Assembly (NCBI GenBank): GCA_050014355.1
Contig: JBEKDL010000009.1
Location: 1-39,872 of the forward strand
Direction of reading: 5' to 3'
Origin: Fen-1077 sp050014355
GTDB lineage: Bacteria; Chloroflexota; Dehalococcoidia; Dehalococcoidales; RBG-16-60-22
Length of the DNA stretch: 39,872 bases
In this document: positions 22,768 to 31,466 of the stretch, piece after piece
How the letters are laid out: each line of letters begins with the position of its first letter
Position numbering within the stretch: position 1 is the stretch's first letter
The notes under the pieces: generated by a model
What the model was told of the DNA's origin: nothing
What the model saw: the letters and a program-made list of their open reading frames with translations, nothing else
Database searches by the model: none
Made by a program: the position numbers and the translations under genes

Positions 22768-25089
22768 ATGGCCAGGAAAAAAGCGACCAAAAACGATAAA
22801 CCAAAGTCCCGCAAGAAGTCCGGCGGTTTTTTCCGCTTTTTGTTTGGCACGCCAATGCGGCAGATTCTCATGGTTGCCGTTATCATCGCGCTGGTGGCAA
22901 TTTTCCGCAACTATCTGAACAATGCCGCCAATAACGCGCTGGAGCTTTTAGGCTGGGGCACGGTCTTTCTTGTCGCCGCGGCCGTCACCCTCATCATACT
23001 GGGCTGGCAGCGCCGTCTCGGCCTGCTATTTTACAGATGGAACCGCTGGCTGGGCGGTATCGCTTATATCCTGGCGGCCTGGGGCATATTAGCTACCATC
23101 GATTTCAGCAACGACCTGTTTATTAACGGTTACGGCGGGAGCTTCGGCCGGGAGATTATTTTCTATCCTCAACACCCTTTTATCTACGTTCTCTGGATAA
23201 TAGCCCTGGTGTTTATCGGGACTTTCCTCATTATGCCGCGACGCACTATCCGCGCGATAAACGGCTTTTACGGCTGGCTCATCGATAATTTCAAGCGACC
23301 GCGGCGTCCCCGTAAAGTAATTAAACCTACTACAACCGCCGGACAGCGTCCCTTTCACAACCGGCCTATTGAGGAAAAACCGCCGCTGCCTTCGGCGATG
23401 AATGAAACCCCGGTGGCACCGGAAGTGTCTAGCGCGAGGAAGAAGCTGGAAGCGCTGGCCGCCAAAGCCGCCGCCTTAAGGCCGGGCGCAAAAAAAAACC
23501 TTTCTGAACAGCCACCGGACCTCAAGCAGGTGACCGGGGACGTATGGAAAAAATATGGCCAGTCTCCGGTGGGTGTGGTTGTCGACGGTTGGAGGCTCCC
23601 GACCACCGATATCCTGGACCTGACCCCGGAGATTTCCTTCAGCGAGGCCGATAACGAGCAGCGTAAAAAGCTCATCGAAGATTCGCTGGCCAGCTATGGA
23701 GTCGATTCTAAAGTAGTCCAGATTAATGCCGGCCCGACGGTCACCCAGTTCGGCGTGGAGCCGGGCTGGGATACCAAGTACCGGGAAATCAAGGAAAAAG
23801 ACCAGGACGGGAACGTGCACGTCCGGCGCGAAGAGATATCCAGGACCAGGGTCAAGGTAGAACGCATCAGCTCGCTGGCCAACGACCTGGCGCTGGCGCT
23901 GGCCGCCCCGACCATCAGGATTGAAGCCCCGGTACCCGGTAAATCCATCGTTGGCATTGAAGTACCCAACACCACCTCCGACATGGTGAGCCTGCGCGGT
24001 GTGGTGGAGACGAACGTCTTCCAGAAGCTTTTAAGTAAGACCAAAATGGCTATCGCACTGGGCAAAGGCGCCGGCGGCGAAGCGGTAGCCGGAGACCTCA
24101 CCAAGATGCCCCACCTGCTCATCGCGGGTGCCACGGGCAGCGGCAAGACGGTCTGCCTTAACACGATTATTTGCTGCCTGCTCCTGAATAATACGCCGAA
24201 CGATATCCGGTTCATCCTCGTTGACCCCAAGCGCGTCGAGTTGACGCAATATAACAGCCTCCCCCACCTGGCTACCCCCGTTATCGTGGACACCACCAAG
24301 TCGCTGGCCGCCCTGCGCTGGCTCTGCCAGGAAATGGAAGAACGTTATAAGAAGCTGGCTGCCGCCGGAGCGCGCCACATTGAAGGATATAATAAAACCA
24401 GGAAAGGCAGCGATAAACTACCTTTTCTCATCCTGATTATCGATGAGCTGGCCGACCTGATGATGGCCGGCTATGACGAGGTCGAGACCAATCTCTGCCG
24501 CCTGGCACAGCTCGCGCGTGCCACCGGTATCCACCTGGTCGTGGCCACGCAGCGTCCCTCGGTGGACGTAGTTACCGGTCTCATCAAGGCCAACTTCCCC
24601 ACGCGTATCAGCTTTGCGGTCACTTCACAGGTAGATTCGCGTACCATCCTCGACGGTGCCGGCGCGGAAAAGCTGCTGGGCCGCGGCGATATGCTTTACA
24701 TGCCCACCGAGGCGGCCAAACCCAAGCGCTTGCAGGGCTGTTTCCTCTCCGACCCCGAAATCGAGCGGCTGGTCAATTTCTGGGGCAGCCAGAGAAGCGA
24801 AGAGCCGGACAAACTGAAGATGGAAACCCTTATCGCCACCACCCCGACCGGCACCATCGGCGGCCATCCGAGAGACCCTCTCTTGGAGCAGGCCAGAGAG
24901 CTGGCCAGGCAATATAATGAAATTTCCACCTCCTTTTTACAGCGGAAACTGCATATCGGCTACCCCCGCGCCGCCCGCCTCAAAGAGCAGCTCGATGCCT
25001 TACTGGCCAGCGAAGTCAGCGGCGAGCAAATTAATGAGGAAACAATGGAAAGCAGCGAGGGCGACGAACATAACGATAATTCTGTTTAA
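22768..25089 (+). CDS. ftsK: FtsK/SpoIIIE-type DNA translocase
   Basis: FtsK pumps DNA at the division septum during chromosome segregation. The N-terminal part has about four hydrophobic segments (residues 25-180), then a charged linker, then the motor: Walker A GATGSGKT with K460, Walker B in LILIIDELADLMM, and the typical LVDPKRVELTQYN. The C-terminal gamma winged helix (STSFLQRKLHIGYPRAARL) reads DNA polarity sequences. Length is 773 residues from ATG 22768. GTG 22750 would add six residues. The perfect small hairpin GAGGTT-AAC-AACCTC just before the ATG could hide the SD. It is convergent with the PAP2-like gene, seven bases apart. Confidence 0.93.
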   Translation: MARKKATKNDKPKSRKKSGGFFRFLFGTPMRQILMVAVIIALVAIFRNYLNNAANNALELLGWGTVFLVAAAVTLIILGWQRRLGLLFYRWNRWLGGIAYILAAWGILATIDFSNDLFINGYGGSFGREIIFYPQHPFIYVLWIIALVFIGTFLIMPRRTIRAINGFYGWLIDNFKRPRRPRKVIKPTTTAGQRPFHNRPIEEKPPLPSAMNETPVAPEVSSARKKLEALAAKAAALRPGAKKNLSEQPPDLKQVTGDVWKKYGQSPVGVVVDGWRLPTTDILDLTPEISFSEADNEQRKKLIEDSLASYGVDSKVVQINAGPTVTQFGVEPGWDTKYREIKEKDQDGNVHVRREEISRTRVKVERISSLANDLALALAAPTIRIEAPVPGKSIVGIEVPNTTSDMVSLRGVVETNVFQKLLSKTKMAIALGKGAGGEAVAGDLTKMPHLLIAGATGSGKTVCLNTIICCLLLNNTPNDIRFILVDPKRVELTQYNSLPHLATPVIVDTTKSLAALRWLCQEMEERYKKLAAAGARHIEGYNKTRKGSDKLPFLILIIDELADLMMAGYDEVETNLCRLAQLARATGIHLVVATQRPSVDVVTGLIKANFPTRISFAVTSQVDSRTILDGAGAEKLLGRGDMLYMPTEAAKPKRLQGCFLSDPEIERLVNFWGSQRSEEPDKLKMETLIATTPTGTIGGHPRDPLLEQARELARQYNEISTSFLQRKLHIGYPRAARLKEQLDALLASEVSGEQINEETMESSEGDEHNDNSV

Positions 25090-25096
25090 GCCTTTT

Positions 25097-25681
25097 TTAG
25101 ATTACCCCGAAGCCCCAGAACACGACGGTGACTATCCCCGCCGCCAGTACCGCGCCTGCAAGCACCTGTGCCGCAGAGTGCATCTTCAGCTCCAGGCGTG
25201 ACCAGGCCATCTGAGGCAGCAGGATGAATACCCATGCCGCTTTGATTCCGAAAATGATGGTCAGCACCACTGCTGCCGCGGATACGAAAGCCGTGTGCAG
25301 GCTTATCTTCCAGTAAAAGTTGATTATCATGAAGAGGACCACGGCCAGCAGCCCGGCTATAAAGGATACCGCCAGTAACCGCGGCGCCCCGCAGTACCAC
25401 ATCACCCCGCATCCTGCTGCCGCCAGGGCACTGGCCAGCACGTAAATCATCTTTCTCTGGCCCTGCCCTTCCGGGAAGATGCTCTCCAGCTTCTTACGCC
25501 GCACCTGATAAACGATAAATGTAAAGACCGGTATGATACTGAACACCATGGCGATAGCTGCCCATTTAAAAGCATCGGCCACTGAATTTGTCGTATGCGC
25601 GACCAGAAATATGATGGTGACAAAACAAACCAGGAACGGATTGAGCAGACTGGAGGTCAGATGGGCGATTCGTTGTCTCAT
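25097..25681 (-). CDS. PAP2-superfamily-like membrane protein (degenerate)
   Basis: A 194-residue protein with five or six hydrophobic segments. Parts of the PAP2 phosphatase signature can be seen: KISLHTAFV resembles the histidine-containing motif 2 (SxHT), and SRLELKMHSAAQVLAGA resembles motif 3 (SRxxxxxH...D/Q). The first motif (KX6RP) is not recognisable. It may be a divergent lipid-phosphate phosphatase or an inactive relative. The ATG at 25679-25681 has only a weak SD. It is convergent with ftsK and divergent from the next hydrolase gene. Confidence 0.65.
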   Translation of the reverse strand: MRQRIAHLTSSLLNPFLVCFVTIIFLVAHTTNSVADAFKWAAIAMVFSIIPVFTFIVYQVRRKKLESIFPEGQGQRKMIYVLASALAAAGCGVMWYCGAPRLLAVSFIAGLLAVVLFMIINFYWKISLHTAFVSAAAVVLTIIFGIKAAWVFILLPQMAWSRLELKMHSAAQVLAGAVLAAGIVTVVFWGFGVI

Positions 25682-25763
25682 CGTTCTTCAGATGTTATAT
25701 TTAGATGATACTATACTAACCTATCATGGCCCTGATACGCAATACGACCAAGGAGCTGAAAGC

Positions 25764-26402
25764 ATGACGATTATCGCGGATAACAAAGATATTCTCATCG
25801 AAAGGCTTGTCCTCGGTCCCTATGAGACTAATTGCTATATTGTGGTGGACAAAAAGACGCGGGATAGCCTGGTAGTGGACGCGCCGGCTAATGCCCCGAA
25901 GATAATTGAAGGCTTGCGAGACACAAATCCCGGATATATCCTGCTGACCCATGACCACTCTGACCACACCGGCGCGCTGGCCGGACTAAGAGCGCGATTG
26001 AAAGCGCCGCTGGCTGCCCATGTTGCCGACTCTTCTTCCCTGCAAAGACCGCCGGAAATATCTGTCAAGGATGAAGATATTCTCACTTCAGGAAACCTCC
26101 GGGTGAAGGCGCTGTATACGCCGGGACACACGCCAGGCAGTCTGTGCTTTAAAATCGGAAGATATCTATTCGCCGGAGATACTATATTCCCGGGCGGGCC
26201 CGGCAAGACATGGTCGCCGGAGGATTTTAAACAGATAGTGGCGTCTATCACTGCGAAGATATTGACGCTTCCCGCTGGAACCGTTATCCTCCCCGGTCAC
26301 GGCGATGCCACCACGGTTGAAAAATCTAAAGAAGAATACGCCGTTTTCGCTTCGCGCCGTCATCCTGATGACTTATGCGGGGACGTGCTCTGGCTAACAT
26401 AA
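25764..26402 (+). CDS. Metallo-beta-lactamase-fold hydrolase, glyoxalase-II-like
   Basis: A 212-residue hydrolase with all metal motifs: THDHSDHTG (HxHxDH), TPGHTPGSL, AGDTIF and LPGHGDATT. It begins with the family pattern RLVLGPYETNCYIV and is a paralogue of the 10028-10642 protein. The substrate is unknown; GPGKTW after GDTIFPGG is typical of the group. The ATG at 25764 has AAGGAG seven bases upstream; a much longer frame back to 25533 overlaps the PAP2-like gene and lacks any family similarity, so it is not used. It is convergent with the PIG-L gene, 24 bases apart. Confidence 0.88.
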   Translation: MTIIADNKDILIERLVLGPYETNCYIVVDKKTRDSLVVDAPANAPKIIEGLRDTNPGYILLTHDHSDHTGALAGLRARLKAPLAAHVADSSSLQRPPEISVKDEDILTSGNLRVKALYTPGHTPGSLCFKIGRYLFAGDTIFPGGPGKTWSPEDFKQIVASITAKILTLPAGTVILPGHGDATTVEKSKEEYAVFASRRHPDDLCGDVLWLT

Positions 26403-26426
26403 AGGGATAGCTCGGATAGAAAGAAC

Positions 26427-27116
26427 CTAATACCGCATCTCGACGCGGTGGAAGGCCTCGGCCATTTTGAACTTTTCGCCCTGCGCGTTCGTTTTGGCAA
26501 AGCCCATGATTCTCTCTTTCATCTCCCTGGATACATCGAACTGGCTTTTGTGACAGGCGAGGGCCGCCAGCTTTTTATCGAAAGTATCGGTGATATCGGA
26601 GCGGAAATTGGGGTCTTCCGTGCCCCAGAACCATATTTCTCTGACCTTGTGGGGCTCGTAGCCCTCCTCGAGCAGTTCCGGGTAGGCCATGTGGTCGCGA
26701 GCGTAGGGATATACCGCGTCGGCGGCCACCTGCCCGGTGATGCGGTGGTCGCGGTGCCACATATATTTACGGTAAGGGTCAGCGGTGGCAACAATGTGGG
26801 GTTTAAACTTACGGATGACGCGAACCAGCGCTTTCCTGAAGTCGTGGTTGTCTTCCAGCCCCTGGTCAGGATAACCAAGGAATACCACCTCGCTGACGCC
26901 CAGCAGGTCGGCGGCCGCTCTCTGCTCTTTTTCCCTGATTTTAGCCAGTTTTTCCGGCGTCATCTTCCGGTCGTTGCTGCCTTTATCGCCGTTGGTGCAG
27001 ATGATATAGACTACCTTCTTGCCCTCCCCGGTCAGGCGGGCCACCGTACCGGCCACGCCGAACTCCGAATCATCCGGGTGAGGGGCGATAACCATGAGGT
27101 AAACTTCATCAGCCAT
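26427..27116 (-). CDS. PIG-L family deacetylase (LmbE/MshB/BshB-like)
   Basis: A zinc-dependent N-acetylglucosamine-type deacetylase of 229 residues. The metal motif is APHPDD with H13, D15 and D16, and the second is WHRDHR with H121, D123 and H124. Known relatives remove the acetyl group from GlcNAc-inositol (MshB), GlcNAc-malate (BshB) or GlcNAc-PI. It follows an MshA-like glycosyltransferase after 31 bases, which is the order of a sugar transfer then deacetylation. The ATG has AGGAG at six bases. The exact substrate is inferred from context only. Confidence 0.88.
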   Translation of the reverse strand: MADEVYLMVIAPHPDDSEFGVAGTVARLTGEGKKVVYIICTNGDKGSNDRKMTPEKLAKIREKEQRAAADLLGVSEVVFLGYPDQGLEDNHDFRKALVRVIRKFKPHIVATADPYRKYMWHRDHRITGQVAADAVYPYARDHMAYPELLEEGYEPHKVREIWFWGTEDPNFRSDITDTFDKKLAALACHKSQFDVSREMKERIMGFAKTNAQGEKFKMAEAFHRVEMRY

Positions 27117-27147
27117 TTAATTCTCCTGATTCCGATTCCAGCGTATA

Positions 27148-28380
27148 CTAGGTCACCGGCACAAGCCACTTATCCAGCACCTTACCCAGCTCACTGGCAA
27201 TTTCGCTGGCAACGTCCCCCCAGCTAAACCTTCCCACCGACGCCCTGATAGCGAGCGCAGTCTCGGCACTCCGCGTCGGCCACTTAAGCGTCCGCGCGAT
27301 ACCACCAGCGAGGATTTCGGGATTGTTTCCTTTAACCACATAGCCTGTTTTTCCCGGGAGGATGATGTTTTTCAGGTCGCCGACATCCGCAGACACTACC
27401 GGCGTCCCGCAGGACAGCGCTTCCAGGGCCACCAGTCCAAAGCTTTCATAATACGACGGTACAACGCAAATGTCAGCGGCGCTGTAATAATACGGGAGCT
27501 CTGTTTGTTTTACCGTGCCCAAGAAGTCGATTTTGTTACGAATACCAAGACTTGACGATAGTTGGCGTAGCTTCTCAACTTCGCCGCTACTTGACTCATC
27601 ACCGCCGATGATAATAAGTTTCAGCCCGGGAGAATCTCCAAGGCGCGGGACGGCTTCGAGTAAACGCTCGATGCCCTTGAGAGGGTCGAGTCTGCCGACA
27701 AAAACCAGAATTTTTTCATCGTTCAGGCCAAGCTTCTGCCTGGCGACGCTTTGAGTGACGGGTTGAAATAGCTCCATATTCACGCCGCAGGGCACGACAC
27801 TTATTTTACCGGGCGCGGCGCCATAAAAATGCTCGAGTTCTTCTTTGCCTTTGTCCGTCGCGGCGATAATGCACTGGCAGCTGTCAATCAGCTCTTTCTC
27901 CGCGTCGATGCGCAATATAGGGTCTTCTTCTCCTACTCCGATGTCGTTTTTCACCGCGCCCAGGGTATGGAACATAATGACATGGGGCACTCGCCATAGC
28001 TTTTGTAGCGATTGGCCTACCAGGCCGGAAAGCCAGTAATGGCTGAATACCAGGTCATACGAGAGGTTATTATCCAACCGGAAATTCTCCAGGTTACGGG
28101 TAAATTCCGGGAGGTAGGAGTATACCTCCAGCTTATTTATTTTCGCCTCTTGCCCCGCCCTGACATGAATCAGCCTCGCCCGCGTGCCCAGTTCCTCGAC
28201 GATAGGATCGGCAGGGTCATGGACGCGGGTGTAAACATCCACGCTGTGCCCTTGCTCGCTTAGCTCGCGCGCGACTTCCCGTATGTAGACGCTCATGCCG
28301 CCGGTATCTTTGGCGCCCAGTTCCCCCACCGGACAGCTATGCGCGGCGAGCATGGCGATTCTCAATTCAGATGATGGCAT
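27148..28380 (-). CDS. GT4-family glycosyltransferase, MshA-like
   Basis: A retaining glycosyltransferase of 410 residues with two Rossmann domains. The nucleotide-sugar site shows VGRLDPLKG (R230, K235) and the E-x7-E motif ESFGLVALE (E312, E320). The N-terminal half resembles MshA, the enzyme that moves GlcNAc from UDP-GlcNAc to inositol phosphate: GGMSVYIREVAREL, SHYWLSG, HTLGAVKN. K83, Y115, T139 and R157 fall where, as I recall, MshA holds the inositol phosphate. Sucrose-phosphate-synthase-like enzymes share some of these motifs, so the acceptor is not certain. AGGGG lies before the ATG; the gene is 13 bases after the GNAT gene. Confidence 0.88.
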   Translation of the reverse strand: MPSSELRIAMLAAHSCPVGELGAKDTGGMSVYIREVARELSEQGHSVDVYTRVHDPADPIVEELGTRARLIHVRAGQEAKINKLEVYSYLPEFTRNLENFRLDNNLSYDLVFSHYWLSGLVGQSLQKLWRVPHVIMFHTLGAVKNDIGVGEEDPILRIDAEKELIDSCQCIIAATDKGKEELEHFYGAAPGKISVVPCGVNMELFQPVTQSVARQKLGLNDEKILVFVGRLDPLKGIERLLEAVPRLGDSPGLKLIIIGGDESSSGEVEKLRQLSSSLGIRNKIDFLGTVKQTELPYYYSAADICVVPSYYESFGLVALEALSCGTPVVSADVGDLKNIILPGKTGYVVKGNNPEILAGGIARTLKWPTRSAETALAIRASVGRFSWGDVASEIASELGKVLDKWLVPVT

Positions 28381-28393
28381 ATTTCCCCTTAGC

Positions 28394-29377
28394 TCACTTT
28401 TTCAGGTTAATCAGGCATTTATACAACGGCACCTCGTGGCCGCCGAGGTGGTATTTATACGTCTCCGGCCCCTTGAGAAAGTCGAACTTGCGCCGACCTT
28501 TCTCGATGCTGTCCTTAATCGCCAGGGCTTTGCTTAGCAGGCCGACGCTCAAAGACACATAGTCGGAGTCGTAGCCGCTGTTATAGAGGTAGATACAATT
28601 ATTATAATCGAAGCAGATTATCTGCGCCACCGCCTTGCTGTCCAGTTCTAGAACGCCGAGTTTCAGCAGGCCGGCCTCTGCCATTTTAGCAGTCAGTAAA
28701 CTGAAGAACGATTCCCTCTGCCCTGTCAGGAAAGCCGCTTTATCGCTCCGGCTCTCTACGAACATCTTGAAAAACGTTCCCATCGCGCCGGGGACAGAGG
28801 CGCTGTCTTCGATATAACGGTACTCCATTTTACCCGCTTCGAGAAGTCTGCGCAGTTTACGCCTGACCTCGTGCCGCTGCTTGGTGCTTAAAGATTCCAG
28901 GTAAGCTTCCCACGTGGAGGGCAAGTCCATTTCCACGTTCACTTCCTCCGGCGCGGTGGCAACCTCGTAGCCACGGTTTTTAGCTGCGGGCACAAGGTCT
29001 TTCATCGTGAAAGAGTCCGGCCGCACATGTTTCAACTCCAGTTGCCTGACGCCGTTTTTCGTGAAATCATCTAAAAGCGCGTTAAAGAAATCCGCCTCAT
29101 GACCGCAGGCGACGATGAAGTCGAGGTAGTCACACACGTCTATACTACCGATAAACGAGGCTACATTCTCTTTTATCCTCAAAGGCGCGATGCCGATAAC
29201 CCTCTCGCCCTGCCATACTGTGCGCAGATAAATTCCTTCTCCCGCCCCGAATACCTCCCACCAGGCCTGTAGCCATGGCGGCAATACGAAGATACAAGGC
29301 CAGTCCAGGTGGTGACGGCTATCGTGCCAGTAAGAATTTAAATTGTAAAGGTCGTCTTCTTTGATGGTCAGGTCCAT
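28394..29377 (-). CDS. GNAT-fold protein of the CelD/BcsL (Acetyltransf_6) type
   Basis: A 327-residue protein whose second half looks like a GNAT acyltransferase of the CelD/BcsL/FemAB-like group: YLESLSTKQRHEVRRKLRRLLEAG, then a core ending in CFDYNNCIYLYNSGYD and a C-terminal FDFLKGPETYKYHLGG. These transfer acyl or aminoacyl groups to sugars, polysaccharides or peptidoglycan precursors; the substrate here is unknown. It precedes the glycosyltransferase by 13 bases and so is probably the first gene of a three-gene unit. The ATG has no SD, and a TATACT box (29390-29395) lies about 12 bases upstream, so the message may be nearly leaderless. Confidence 0.75.
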   Translation of the reverse strand: MDLTIKEDDLYNLNSYWHDSRHHLDWPCIFVLPPWLQAWWEVFGAGEGIYLRTVWQGERVIGIAPLRIKENVASFIGSIDVCDYLDFIVACGHEADFFNALLDDFTKNGVRQLELKHVRPDSFTMKDLVPAAKNRGYEVATAPEEVNVEMDLPSTWEAYLESLSTKQRHEVRRKLRRLLEAGKMEYRYIEDSASVPGAMGTFFKMFVESRSDKAAFLTGQRESFFSLLTAKMAEAGLLKLGVLELDSKAVAQIICFDYNNCIYLYNSGYDSDYVSLSVGLLSKALAIKDSIEKGRRKFDFLKGPETYKYHLGGHEVPLYKCLINLKK

Positions 29378-29460
29378 GTATTTAAACTAAGTATAATATA
29401 TCAATTCACACAGGACTGTGACTATTCTCACATTCCTGGATTTATCTGCAGAAAACGAAG

Positions 29461-31398
29461 CTATTCCGGCAGCAGGCCTTTCAGGTGAGGGAACTTGTCA
29501 ACCTGGTGAGGGAAAGCCAGCGCTCTGGTAAAAGTCATGTTGAAATCAGGCGCCACCGTTAGCTCGACATATTCCACCTGACGGGCGCGCACATCGGCCT
29601 CTTTTCTTTTATCCGTATTCAGGAGAGCGATGCGGGCGCCATCGCCGGCGGCGTTGCCCACCGCGTAAACGCGTTTCGGGTCGCAGTCGGGAAACAGGCC
29701 GATTATCGCCGCAGATGTCTTATCGATATAGCTCCCGAAGGCCCCGGCCAGGATGACCCTGTCGAGCTGGTCAACGCCCAGCTTTTGCATCATGATTTTA
29801 GCGCCGCAGTACATGGCGCCCTTGGCGAGCTGGATGGCCCGGATGTCTTTCTGGCAGATGACGATGTCATGGCCGATGGTGGTCTCTTTCGCTTTAGCGA
29901 TGACAAACTCCGGCCCGTTATCCTTCACGCGAAATCGCGGCGTTTTCAATTTTATATTAAAGCGTCCGCTTTTATCGATGATGCCGGTGAGGAACACCTG
30001 CGCGGCGACATCGAAGATGCCCGAGCCGCAGATTCCTCTGGCGCCGATGTTTTTATCTTCGGTGTTCCATTTTTCGTTCCCGATGACCTTGAATTGCACT
30101 TCCTTGGTCGTGGGGTCTATCCTGACCCTCTCGATAGCGCCCGGGGCGGCCCGCATACCGTGCCTTATCTCCGCCCCTTCGAAGGCCGGGCCGGTAGCGC
30201 AGGAGGTGGAAAGTAGCTTTTTACGGTTGCCCAGGATAAGCTCACCGTTGGTGCCGATATCGATGATGAGCAGCATTTCGTCCTGGTTATAGGGCTCCTC
30301 GGCGATGAGCACGCCCACGTTATCTGCGCCCACGAAACCCGCCTCGTTCGGCAGGACGTGAACATAGGCGCCCGCCGCTATCTTCAGCCCCAGGTCGCGC
30401 GCCTTGACATCCACCGAGTGATGAATGGCCGGAACGAAAGGTGACCTCCCCAGCTGGGCGGGGTCGATGCCGAGAAAAAGATGATGGATACAGGTATTGC
30501 CGACCACCGCTATATCAATAATTTGCGCTCGTTTGATACCTGCTTTAGCCGCCGCCCGGGCCGCTATCTGGTTAAGTCCCCTGATAACGACCTGCTGCAG
30601 CTTCTTGAGACCGTCTTTAGCCTTGGCCGCATAGCCGATACGGGACATCAGGTCTTCCCCGTAGGCTACCTGCGGGTTCATCATAGCGTCCGTGGCCAGC
30701 ACTTTGCCGGAGGTGAGGTCGCAGAGGTAGCCGGCCACCGTGGTCGTACCGATGTCCACCGCCAGTCCATAGCCGCGGGCGCTTTGCCCGGCTTCCACAT
30801 CGATAATCTCTTGTTGTTTCCAGACGGAGACGGTTAATTTCCAGCCACTTTTGCGCACGGTATTTTGCAGCTTTAACAGCGCCTGGTAATCGATGGTCAG
30901 GTCGCCCAATTTATATCGTTCTGCCAGCGCCGCCTGGACTCGTTCGAAATCGCCCAGCGGGTTGTGCAGGGTGGCGGGCTTTAACTCCAGATAGTATTTC
31001 CTGACCGCCGGCTTGAGCTTGATTTTCCTTTCTGTTGCCTCTTTGCGCACCACCTGCTGGCCCTGGCGACTTTCCTCGGGGACGAAAACGACGATATCCC
31101 CGTGAATGCGCGACTGGCAGGCGAGGCGGTAGCCATGCTGGAACTGACGTTTACTGATTAATTTTTCCGGCGTCGCCTTGATAGTTTCGACGGACGATAG
31201 CGAGGAATTGACACGGTACTTGGCGAAGTAGCCTTCCTCGATTTTGATTTTACACTTGCCGCAAGTACCCTTGCCGCCGCAGACGCTTTCAAGCGGGGCG
31301 CCTAGCTCACGCGCGGCGTCCAGTATGCTTACGCCGTCAGCGACCTTACCCCGCAGGCCGGAGGGTTGAAAAACGACGGTAAATTTTTGACCCGGCAT
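29461..31398 (-). CDS. Ferredoxin-domain ASKHA protein, RACo-like reductive activator of corrinoid proteins (DUF4445)
   Basis: A 645-residue protein. The N-terminal plant-type [2Fe-2S] domain has cysteines C40, C46, C49 (CGGKGTCGKC) and C94. A linker domain leads to an ASKHA ATPase-type core: AVDIGTTTVAGYL, then IDIGTNGELILGN and LAGAFGSYIDKTSA. This is the architecture of RACo, which uses ATP to reduce inactive Co(II) corrinoid proteins to Co(I) for methyl transfer. No corrinoid protein or methyltransferase gene lies nearby, so its partner must be elsewhere. The start at 31398 has a weak SD (GGTG). It lies between a CocE-like hydrolase and the glycosyl cluster; a 68-base gap precedes it. Confidence 0.9.
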   Translation of the reverse strand: MPGQKFTVVFQPSGLRGKVADGVSILDAARELGAPLESVCGGKGTCGKCKIKIEEGYFAKYRVNSSLSSVETIKATPEKLISKRQFQHGYRLACQSRIHGDIVVFVPEESRQGQQVVRKEATERKIKLKPAVRKYYLELKPATLHNPLGDFERVQAALAERYKLGDLTIDYQALLKLQNTVRKSGWKLTVSVWKQQEIIDVEAGQSARGYGLAVDIGTTTVAGYLCDLTSGKVLATDAMMNPQVAYGEDLMSRIGYAAKAKDGLKKLQQVVIRGLNQIAARAAAKAGIKRAQIIDIAVVGNTCIHHLFLGIDPAQLGRSPFVPAIHHSVDVKARDLGLKIAAGAYVHVLPNEAGFVGADNVGVLIAEEPYNQDEMLLIIDIGTNGELILGNRKKLLSTSCATGPAFEGAEIRHGMRAAPGAIERVRIDPTTKEVQFKVIGNEKWNTEDKNIGARGICGSGIFDVAAQVFLTGIIDKSGRFNIKLKTPRFRVKDNGPEFVIAKAKETTIGHDIVICQKDIRAIQLAKGAMYCGAKIMMQKLGVDQLDRVILAGAFGSYIDKTSAAIIGLFPDCDPKRVYAVGNAAGDGARIALLNTDKRKEADVRARQVEYVELTVAPDFNMTFTRALAFPHQVDKFPHLKGLLPE

Positions 31399-31466
31399 CG
31401 TTCACCATATTACCACGTATTTAAGTAAGATTCAAAGCTGGATTAGGTGAACGCATGTTTAAAATC

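Noticed and set aside
22713..22910. Minus-strand 65-codon frame ending in LTPFPLSLKGEGE
   Set aside because: The tail is the known false translation of an intergenic palindromic repeat, and the rest overlaps ftsK.
25533..25763. N-terminal extension of the hydrolase at 25764
   Set aside because: The extra 77 residues overlap the divergent PAP2-like gene, show no family similarity, and the strong SD is at the internal ATG.
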